Assembly (NCBI GenBank): GCA_036390175.1 | Contig: DASWCG010000019.1 | Coordinates: 1-19,918, forward strand | DNA: 19,918 bases | DNA from: DASQHY01 sp036390175 | GTDB taxonomy: Bacteria; Acidobacteriota; Terriglobia; Acidiferrales; UBA7541 | Direction of reading: 5' to 3' | Shown: positions 13,932 through 19,918 of the stretch, one piece after another | Numbering within the stretch: position 1 is the stretch's first letter | Layout of the letters: each line of letters starts with the position of its first letter | Notes under the pieces: model-generated | The model's database searches: none | What the model saw: the letters and a program-made list of their open reading frames with translations, nothing else | What the model was told of the DNA's origin: nothing | Position numbers and translations under genes: made by a program

Positions 13932-15713
13932 ATGACAAAGTCTTTCCTTTCCTCGCTCCTCCGGGTTGTATTGGTTTTTTCGGTGGTCCTGGGTCTGATC
14001 CCCGCATCATTCGACGCAGCCGCCGGCGGCGCAGGCGGCGGGAACACAGCGGCGGCGAGCAAACCGTCCGACGCGGTGCTGGATGCCATGCGCCAAGAAT
14101 TAAGCCGGGCAACCAAGGAATTGGCCAAGGCGGAGAATCCGCCTTACTTCATCGGTTATTCGGTGTACGACCAAGATTTAGTGGTTATTGTGGGATCGTA
14201 CGGAAGCTTGCTGACGAGCGCTTCGGCGCACCGGCGCGAAGCGGACGTGACGATGCGCGTGGGCTCGCCGGCGCTCGACAATACGCACGGAGACAACCGG
14301 CAATCGGGAATGACTTCGGGGCCGCTCCCTGTGAATGACGACCGCGATGCCATCGCGCGCGTCCTCTGGGAGCTGACGGACCGCGAATACAAACGAGCCG
14401 CGCCCACCTATCTGAACGTGAAGACGAATTCGGTGGTGCGCGCCGAAGAGGAAGACAAATCCCCGGACTTTTCCAAAGAGGCGGCGCAAAACCGTGTGGG
14501 GGCGACGCCGCGGCCGCTCCAAGTGGACCGCGAAATCTGGGAACAGAAGATCCGCAATTACTCCCGGGCGTTCCGCAGGTACCCGGAAGTGTACAGCTCG
14601 ATGGCGATTTTGCAGGTTGATTCGACCACGTCGCGCTTTGCCTCAAGCGAAGGCAGCGCATTGACGATGCCGAGCGCGTCGGCGCGGCTGGTGATTCAAG
14701 CGGAAACGCGCGCCGAAGACGGGATGGAATTGCTGCGCGTGGAGACGTTCCAAGCGCCTTCGGCGAAAGAGCTGCCGCCCGACGCGGAGATCAACGCGAA
14801 AATCGAAAAGATGGCCGCAGACCTGAAGGCGCTGCGCGCCGCGCCGGTCGCCGAACCTTATAACGGGCCGGCGATACTTTCGGGACGCGCTTCGGCGGTG
14901 TTTTTCCATGAAGTGCTGGGGCATCGCCTGGAGGGGCACCGGCAACGGAGCGAGGACGAGGGACAGACGTTCACGAAGAAAGTGGGACAGGCAATCCTGC
15001 CCGATTTCCTGAGCATCGCGGACGATCCAACGGCGGGTGAGCTGGCCGGCGTGAAGCTGGCCGGCTCCTACGCGTACGACGACGAAGGCGTGCCGGCGCA
15101 ACGCGTTGAAGTAATTCAGAACGGCGTTTTGAAAAGCTTTCTGATGTCGCGGATGCCGATTAAGGGGTTCAGCCAGTCGAATGGACATGGGCGGAGTCAG
15201 CCGGGGCGCATGCCCACGGGCCGCCAGGGAAATTTGATCGTCACATCCTCGAAGAGTGTTCCCGAAAAAGAGCTGCGCGAAAAACTGATCGAGGAAATCA
15301 AGAAACAGGGAAAGCCGTACGGGCTTTATTTCGACGACGTGCAAGGCGGGTTCACGCTGACGACGCGGTCGCTGCCGCAGGCCTTCCAGGTCCTGCCGGT
15401 GATGGTGTACCGCGTGTACGCCGATGGACGGCCGGACGAGCTGGTGCGCGGCGTAGATATCGTCGGGACGCCGCTGGCCGCGCTGACGCGCATTCTGCTG
15501 ACGGGGGACACGGAGCGCGTGTTCAATGGGGTCTGCGGGGCGGAATCGGGCAGCGTGCCTGTTTCCGCGGCGGCTCCCGCGATGCTGTTCTCCGAGATGG
15601 AAGTGCAAAAGCGCGCGCATTCCCACACGCGCCCGCCGATTCTACCTCCGCCGGGATTTGAGACGCCGCCCCCATCGGTGAAGACTTCAGAGGGCGCGGG
15701 GGTGCGGCAATGA
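13932..15713 (+). CDS. exported TldD-like metalloprotease (active partner)
   Basis: This 593-residue TldD/PmbA-family protein is preceded by a signal peptide (residues 1-30, a hydrophobic LLRVVLVFSVVLGLIPASF core). TldD is a zinc metalloprotease, working with inactive TldE in E. coli to trim unfolded peptides and mature microcin B17 in the cytoplasm. The metal motif HEVLGH is at 326-331. A Cys in GVCGAESGSVPV (Cys535) matches the third zinc ligand known for TldD. The region ILPDFLSIADDPT to LMSRMPIKGFSQSNGHGR is typical of the family's substrate channel. Export means it would act in the periplasm or outside. The start is supported by the signal peptide; no strong ribosome site is visible. It overlaps the next gene by ATGA. 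Confidence 0.9.
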   Translation: MTKSFLSSLLRVVLVFSVVLGLIPASFDAAAGGAGGGNTAAASKPSDAVLDAMRQELSRATKELAKAENPPYFIGYSVYDQDLVVIVGSYGSLLTSASAHRREADVTMRVGSPALDNTHGDNRQSGMTSGPLPVNDDRDAIARVLWELTDREYKRAAPTYLNVKTNSVVRAEEEDKSPDFSKEAAQNRVGATPRPLQVDREIWEQKIRNYSRAFRRYPEVYSSMAILQVDSTTSRFASSEGSALTMPSASARLVIQAETRAEDGMELLRVETFQAPSAKELPPDAEINAKIEKMAADLKALRAAPVAEPYNGPAILSGRASAVFFHEVLGHRLEGHRQRSEDEGQTFTKKVGQAILPDFLSIADDPTAGELAGVKLAGSYAYDDEGVPAQRVEVIQNGVLKSFLMSRMPIKGFSQSNGHGRSQPGRMPTGRQGNLIVTSSKSVPEKELREKLIEEIKKQGKPYGLYFDDVQGGFTLTTRSLPQAFQVLPVMVYRVYADGRPDELVRGVDIVGTPLAALTRILLTGDTERVFNGVCGAESGSVPVSAAAPAMLFSEMEVQKRAHSHTRPPILPPPGFETPPPSVKTSEGAGVRQ

Positions 15714-17407
15714 ATTCACCCTCGTTGACTCGCGTTCTCTGCGTGGTATCCCTCTGGATGGTTGCCGGCTTGGCGTGCCCTTTGCAGGTAAAGCCGCAGT
15801 CCGGCGCAACCTCCTCCGCAGTACGAGCCGCGGGGCGGTCCGCCGCGCAGAGCGATCCACTTCTGGACGCGATGCTCACGGAGCTCGAGCGCTCCCGGGC
15901 GGGCTTGAAGATGGATCAGGTTCAAGCGCCCTATTACATCGAGTACCGCTTGAGCGAGGTGGAAGGTTATACGGCGGAGGCGGCGTTCGGGGGTCTGCGC
16001 GAGGACCAAGAGTTTCACGTGCGGTTTCTGCGCGCGGTCGTCCGTGTGGGCGATTACAAGCAGGATAGTTACTACGGCGAAGGCACGGGCGCGGCGGAAG
16101 TGATGCCGCTGGACAACGACCCGCTGGCGCTGCGCCACCAGATCTGGCTGGTCACCGACCAAGCGTACAAATCCGCGAGCGAAGCGCTGACGGCGAAACA
16201 AGCCATGCTCAAGCAGTACAACGTGGACCAGCCCGTGGACGACTTTGCGCGCGCCCCGGTGCTGCAATCCGTCGGCCCGCTGGCCAAGCTCGAGGATTCG
16301 CCGGAACACTGGCGAAAGCTGCTGGAAAGCGTGACGGGCCTATACCGGAAGTATCCCGACATTCAATCGGTCGAGGCGTCCGTGCGGTTTACGGCAGTCA
16401 ACGAATATTTCGTCAATTCGGAAGGAACAGTGACACGGCAAGGCCATGCAACCTACGCGCTGACCCTGTCCGGGTCGGCACAAGCGCTCGATGGAATGCG
16501 TCTGGAGCGCAGTCCTTATTACATGGTGGGAAAGCCGGAGGAGCTGCCCTCAGACGCGGAGATTTCCGCCGATGCGGCGAAAATGCTGGACACGATTGTG
16601 CGGCTTCGCCAGGCGCCTATTGTGGAAGAGGAATATCGCGGGCCGGTGGTATTTTACGCCGATGCGGCCGACGACGTCTTTGCCGGCCTGGTGGGCAGCA
16701 ATGTTCTCGGGCGGAAACCGCAGCCGGGACGTCCGGCGCGGACCACGGGACAGTATGCAACCAGTTTCAAGAGCAAGGTGTTGCCCGACTTCCTCACAGT
16801 GGTGGACGATCCGACGATGAAGGAGTTTCGGGGCCACAGCCTGGTGGGAAGCTATGACGTGGACAGCGAAGGAGTGAAGGCTGCTCCGGTGACGGTCATC
16901 GACAAGGGACAATTGATCAACTATCTGCTCGGGCGCGAGCCCATCCGGGATTTCCCCGAATCCAACGGACACGCGCGCGCCGCCTTCGGCGCCGGCCCGT
17001 TGCCGAGCACGGCGAACCTGGTGGTGCGCGCGGAAAAGTCCAGCTCGCTGGAGGAATTGAAAAAGCAGATGATTGAAATGTGCCGGAATCAAGGGCGCCC
17101 GTACGGCTACTACGTGGAAACGCTGGGGCCCGGCATGTCGCCACGCCTGCTGTACCGTATCTGGGTGAAGGATGGCCATGAAGAACTGGTGCGCGGAGCG
17201 GTGTTCAACGAGCTCGATGTCCGCACTCTGCGCAACAACCTGACGGCTGCGGGAAATGACCCGCTGGTGAGCAACCGGCCGGGAGGCCTTCCTTCGTCGG
17301 TCATCAGCCCCTCGATCTTATTTGATGAGCTTGAGGTGAAGCGCGCGGACACCAGCAAGGATAAGTTGCCGGAGTATCCACCGCCACCGCTGACGAATCC
17401 TCGGTAA
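15710..17407 (+). CDS. exported TldE-like inactive partner
   Basis: This 565-residue TldD/PmbA-family protein has an N-terminal signal sequence (about residues 1-22, LCVVSLWMVAGLACPL). A Cys at the end of the hydrophobic run is not in a good lipobox. It aligns along its length with the preceding protein (VLPDFLTVVDDPT, LGREPIRDFPESNGHAR). Where that one has HEVLGH (326-331), this one has AGLVGS at 325-330, and the C-terminal Cys region reads SNRPGGLPSSV without Cys. All zinc ligands are thus lost, as in E. coli TldE, which supports the active TldD without being a protease. The ATG overlaps the previous stop (ATGA), so the two should be made in equal amounts. It ends 27 bases from a convergent gene. 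Confidence 0.9.
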   Translation: MNSPSLTRVLCVVSLWMVAGLACPLQVKPQSGATSSAVRAAGRSAAQSDPLLDAMLTELERSRAGLKMDQVQAPYYIEYRLSEVEGYTAEAAFGGLREDQEFHVRFLRAVVRVGDYKQDSYYGEGTGAAEVMPLDNDPLALRHQIWLVTDQAYKSASEALTAKQAMLKQYNVDQPVDDFARAPVLQSVGPLAKLEDSPEHWRKLLESVTGLYRKYPDIQSVEASVRFTAVNEYFVNSEGTVTRQGHATYALTLSGSAQALDGMRLERSPYYMVGKPEELPSDAEISADAAKMLDTIVRLRQAPIVEEEYRGPVVFYADAADDVFAGLVGSNVLGRKPQPGRPARTTGQYATSFKSKVLPDFLTVVDDPTMKEFRGHSLVGSYDVDSEGVKAAPVTVIDKGQLINYLLGREPIRDFPESNGHARAAFGAGPLPSTANLVVRAEKSSSLEELKKQMIEMCRNQGRPYGYYVETLGPGMSPRLLYRIWVKDGHEELVRGAVFNELDVRTLRNNLTAAGNDPLVSNRPGGLPSSVISPSILFDELEVKRADTSKDKLPEYPPPPLTNPR

Positions 17408-17434
17408 GCAATTCGGTGAGGCGCGATCAGCCGT

Positions 17435-17956
17435 CTATTTACACTCGGGATTCACATACCACTCACGCCCGCACAAACTGTCTGTTGTGACTTGACAGCC
17501 TGCCTTCTCGAATCTTTGACGAAGCTCATCAACGTGTGAAAATCCGCAGAGAAGGAGGATATTTTTGGCTTCATCCGCCATTCTGAGTGTGCGCCAGAGC
17601 ATGTATTCTTCGCGGATTCCATCCGACAAAACTCGCACAACCTTTGAACCGATTGGAATGCCGCCGCTAAAGATCGGCTCGTGGCGTTCACGCAGTTGCT
17701 CATCGGCTATTCCCAGCGCCTCGCGAGCCGCCAGCGACATTTCAATCGGCTCCCAACGGATGTCGAACGAACTCGCAACGGATTTTGCTATCGCATTTTT
17801 CTCAAGGTAGGTCTCATCACCGATGAATTCAATGTGGTGCTCGGACACCAATACCCGCAACAGTTTCTCAAATTCAACTTTTTCGTAGGCTGAGCGCCTG
17901 CCGTCAGAGGTTTGAATTTCGTGGTCGATGCCAAGAATGTAAACGTTTTGTCTCAT
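17435..17956 (-). CDS. 173-residue protein of unknown function, possibly TraB/ChaN-like
   Basis: I do not recognise a named family. The protein starts MRQNVYILGIDHEIQ and has FIGDETYLEKNAIAKSVAS, IREEYMLWRTLRMAD and NILLLCGFSHVDELRQRF. A GxxH near the N-terminus, an acidic residue after a beta-strand and a second GxxH near the end recall the EreA/ChaN/TraB superfamily layout, but this is weak inference. Cys residues occur near the C-terminus (KAGCQVTTDSLCG and PEC). No signal peptide or membrane span, so probably cytoplasmic. An upstream in-frame start (18037) adds 27 residues that look non-native; the ATG at 17956 is preferred although no clear ribosome site precedes it. It lies 93 bases downstream of the protease gene and may share its transcript. 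Confidence 0.6.
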   Translation of the reverse strand: MRQNVYILGIDHEIQTSDGRRSAYEKVEFEKLLRVLVSEHHIEFIGDETYLEKNAIAKSVASSFDIRWEPIEMSLAAREALGIADEQLRERHEPIFSGGIPIGSKVVRVLSDGIREEYMLWRTLRMADEAKNILLLCGFSHVDELRQRFEKAGCQVTTDSLCGREWYVNPECK

Positions 17957-18049
17957 TGCTGCGGAGTGATTCGATTGCGTCCGCCATAGAACAGTTGCAG
18001 TTCCGTGCTGGCCCACACTTCCGTTCGTCCTTTCCATCTCAGTTGTTGA

Positions 18050-19423
18050 CTAGCGAGTAGGAGGAAAGAGGTCCGATTTTCCGCCCCCCAACTTCACCGC
18101 ATAAGTGAGAGCCGTGACAAACCTTTCGGCTCTGTCCTTGCTCTTAAAGAAAATGAGCACGTTGCCCGTTGTCTCGGTTAGACCACAACCCGAAGTCCCA
18201 GAACAGCCGCCTCGCTCAATGAGCGGCTTGAGGTCCGTCGTGTGGAATAGCACCATCGTTAGTTTGGGCGCTGAATGGAGAAAACGGAGGTATTCGTGAG
18301 AGCATTCCGGGTTCGCCTCGCACTTGGGATGTTTGTCCCAGAACTCAGAAAGAGCGTAAAGCTCGTACCCCCCCTCTTTAGACTCTATCGAGGTTGGATC
18401 AATGTCTCCGAGGGCGAACGTTATGTACCTTGGATAATCCTTTTGCTCGTGCTTGCCGGCGTCATCGGAGGCGATTGTGTAGGTGAACTGCGAATAGCCG
18501 TTTTTCTCAGTCAGGCCGTCTATAACCGCCATAAGCATAAATTGATGAGCCAAGACCGTAATGCTCGGGCCATTTGTCGAGCGGAGTCCCGCTCCTTCCA
18601 ATACGCCTTGTAGGACATCGCGGTGTTCAGGCTGCACCATTCGGCCCATGAACTCAACGGTAGTTTTCAGGTCGGCCATACTCGGGGTCGTCGATGCAGA
18701 GGGAGGAGCATCGCCTTCGTGTTTCTGCACTTTGGCCGAGTCAGGTTCGTTGGGAAACTGTTGAAGTGTTGAGGAATTGGCGAGAAGCAATCGCTTTGCG
18801 TCATTGATCGGGATCGCGAAGTTCAGATTTTCTCCGCCTTCGAGATACATAGTGTTGACCCCGACAACCTCACCGAGCATGTTGAACAAAGGGCCACCGC
18901 TGCTACCCGGAGATATCGGTGCAGTGGTCTGCAAGAATTTACGGCCGTGTTCTTTCGATGTTCGCACTCCGCTGATTATTCCGTTCGAAACTGTCGATTC
19001 GAGAGATAGCGGATTACCAATGGCAACAACCTCTTCACCGACTTGAATATGATCTGAATTGCCGAGCGTGAGCGTTCGGAAGGTTTTGCCGTGTATTTTG
19101 ATGACGGCGAGATCGCGGACTTTATCGGCTGCCAGCACACCATCAACGGGAAAGGCAGTATCGTCAGGGAATTTGACGATGGCGACGTTGCCAGTCTCGA
19201 TGACATGGTAGTTCGTCACGATCACGCCGTCGGCGCTGACAAGGAAACCAGTGCCCTGTGCTATGGGTTTATCGTTGGTCGCAGTGATGATGGTTACGAT
19301 TGCTCCGTTCGCAGCCTTAGCTATCGCTGGTATGTCCTTTCGAGCTGGGGCCGACTGCGCGGCAACGACACCAGGAATGAGAGAAATCAGGGAAAGAAGT
19401 TTCATCGTAAAGCGCTCACCCAT
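18050..19423 (-). CDS. secreted trypsin-like (HtrA-type) serine protease with novel C-terminal domain
   Basis: This 457-residue protein has a signal peptide (to about residue 22, LLSLISLIPGVVAA) and a trypsin-like S1C domain (about 30-215). The catalytic triad is visible as His73 (TNYHV), Asp104 (RDLAVIKI) and Ser175 (SPGSSGGPL). No PDZ domain follows. Instead there is a Ser/Pro-rich linker (235-250) and a ~205-residue domain of unknown type (251-457). That domain contains YPRYITFALGDIDPTSIE, two CX5C pairs (Cys368/374 and Cys407/413) and an end motif FFKSKDRAERFVTALTYAVKLGGGK. The start uses a clear AAGGAGATCGGA before ATG at 19423. It is likely periplasmic or exported and could act in protein quality control or as a sensor. 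The gene is more AT-rich than the aroC-tldE block and runs against it. Confidence 0.85.
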   Translation of the reverse strand: MGERFTMKLLSLISLIPGVVAAQSAPARKDIPAIAKAANGAIVTIITATNDKPIAQGTGFLVSADGVIVTNYHVIETGNVAIVKFPDDTAFPVDGVLAADKVRDLAVIKIHGKTFRTLTLGNSDHIQVGEEVVAIGNPLSLESTVSNGIISGVRTSKEHGRKFLQTTAPISPGSSGGPLFNMLGEVVGVNTMYLEGGENLNFAIPINDAKRLLLANSSTLQQFPNEPDSAKVQKHEGDAPPSASTTPSMADLKTTVEFMGRMVQPEHRDVLQGVLEGAGLRSTNGPSITVLAHQFMLMAVIDGLTEKNGYSQFTYTIASDDAGKHEQKDYPRYITFALGDIDPTSIESKEGGYELYALSEFWDKHPKCEANPECSHEYLRFLHSAPKLTMVLFHTTDLKPLIERGGCSGTSGCGLTETTGNVLIFFKSKDRAERFVTALTYAVKLGGGKSDLFPPTR

Positions 19424-19601
19424 TCCGATCTCCTTTACTCGGGAATTCCATCGACAGTCGGGGAGAGAATAGCCGTCCGTCTCGTTTCATGTTCCTTCGG
19501 GCTCTCCACTCGGTCAATGATACGGGTCATGAAGATGTTAACGCCGTTACCCTATCGCGGCAAGAGATCGCAAAGAGGCCGGTTAAAACCGCCACGATTT
19601 C

Positions 19602-19615
19602 TGTACTGTGGTACA
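19602..19615. promoter_or_regulatory. operator-like palindrome TGTAC-N4-GTACA
   Basis: A perfect 5-base inverted repeat lies in the 270-base gap between the divergent protease and PASTA genes. It is a possible regulator binding site for either gene, but it is short. Confidence 0.25.
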
Positions 19616-19642
19616 CAGCAAGGGACGGCGCGATACGCATTA

Positions 19643-19670
19643 TTGCAGCACTGTTCTCCTGCATGATAGT
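19643..19670 (+). promoter_or_regulatory. possible promoter for the PASTA gene
   Basis: TTGCAG (19643-19648), a 16-base spacer and GATAGT (19665-19670) form a fair sigma-70-like pair 23 bases before the ATG at 19694. Only a partial consensus match. Confidence 0.3.
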
Positions 19671-19693
19671 CTGGCGCAGAGAGAGAGATTTCG

Positions 19694-19918
19694 ATGACGA
19701 TACGAGAGCGGCTGGAATGGCTGATGCGCATGTCGCTGCTGGTATTCATTCTGGCTTCGGCGGCATTTTTGAGCGCGATAACGGCGATGCGGTTTGCCAT
19801 CCACAGCCGCGAAGTGACCATGCCGAACCTGATCGGCAAAAACGTGGCCGAGGCGAACCGCGAGCTAATCGCCCGCGGCCTGGTGCTGCGCGTGGCCGAC
19901 CGCATCTACAGCGACATC
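19694..19918 (+). CDS. membrane-anchored PASTA-domain protein, 5' fragment
   Basis: The first 75 codons are present; the gene runs off the right edge. Residues 1-12 are basic, 13-32 form a membrane helix (MSLLVFILASAAFLSAITAM), and from about residue 41 a PASTA domain starts (VTMPNLIGKNVAEANRELIARGLVLRV). PASTA domains bind peptidoglycan or muropeptides and occur in PknB-type kinases and penicillin-binding proteins. Here the domain follows the membrane helix directly, so no N-terminal kinase or transpeptidase domain precedes it. A purine-rich AGAGAGAG lies about 8 bases before the ATG. It continues the plus-strand direction of the aroC-tldE block, from which two minus-strand genes separate it. 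Confidence 0.8.
   Translation, partial: MTIRERLEWLMRMSLLVFILASAAFLSAITAMRFAIHSREVTMPNLIGKNVAEANRELIARGLVLRVADRIYSDI

Noticed and set aside
14643..15626. Minus-strand open frame (327 codons) opposite the TldD gene
   Set aside because: Antisense to conserved TldD motifs, His/Arg-rich and without family resemblance.
13932..17407. RiPP or microcin biosynthesis cluster suggested by TldD/TldE
   Set aside because: No precursor peptide, cyclodehydratase, dehydrogenase or exporter nearby, and both proteins are exported, unlike the microcin B17 maturase.
19552..19905. Minus-strand open frame at the right edge
   Set aside because: It overlaps the PASTA gene, whose membrane helix and PASTA motif are clear, and its own product has no recognisable features.

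Overview
The window looks like a stretch of chromosome from a GC-rich, Gram-negative bacterium. The best guess is Acidobacteriota, judged from gene content (an Mla-type lipid transporter with a repeat-bearing MCE protein, an exported TldD/TldE pair beside def-fmt, and a PASTA gene in the same cluster) and from general protein style. No rRNA, tRNA or marker gene settles the taxonomy. There is no CRISPR array, no transposase and no phage gene.

Left part (1-4158). The 3' end of a Ppx/GppA-like HD-domain gene enters on the plus strand and converges on, and overlaps, sixA. A tight minus-strand series then runs from 4158 down to 493: two tandem thymidylate-kinase-like P-loop kinases, a full-length Ppx/GppA phosphatase with an HD domain, and a SixA histidine phosphatase. 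Genes overlap or lie within 25 bases, so this looks like one operon for phosphoryl or polyphosphate/nucleotide metabolism. One kinase has Arg in place of the Walker A Lys, and the left-edge HD domain has lost its His-Asp pair.

Middle left (4242-9377, minus). This is an Mla-like phospholipid ABC system in the order mlaE - capA-like phosphoesterase - mlaF - short mlaD - long mlaD. The long MlaD carries five tandem 34-residue repeats. MlaF has Ser where the Walker B catalytic Glu is expected. A roughly 330-base gap between mlaE and capA holds a possible promoter with a palindrome and a hairpin-bearing repeat-like sequence.

Middle (9573-10957, plus). A small conserved-looking unknown protein is followed by a DUF4349-type lipoprotein gene. 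The lipoprotein gene is less GC-rich than its neighbours and is bracketed by 14-base perfect inverted repeats and by a short direct repeat, suggesting an inserted cassette without a transposase.

Right part (11067-17407, plus). The order is aroC (chorismate synthase), def (peptide deformylase), fmt (Met-tRNA formyltransferase), then two ATGA-coupled exported TldD/PmbA-family genes. The first keeps the HExxxH and Cys zinc ligands; the second has lost both, matching the active/inactive TldD/TldE heterodimer scheme but outside the cytoplasm.

Right edge (17435-19918). Two minus-strand genes of different character sit here: a secreted trypsin/HtrA-like protease with an unusual C-terminal domain instead of PDZ, and a 173-residue unknown. 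The start of a membrane-anchored PASTA-domain gene follows on the plus strand.

A theme across the window is the pairing of an intact enzyme with a paralogue that has lost key catalytic residues (Ppx-HD, thymidylate-kinase-like, TldD/TldE).
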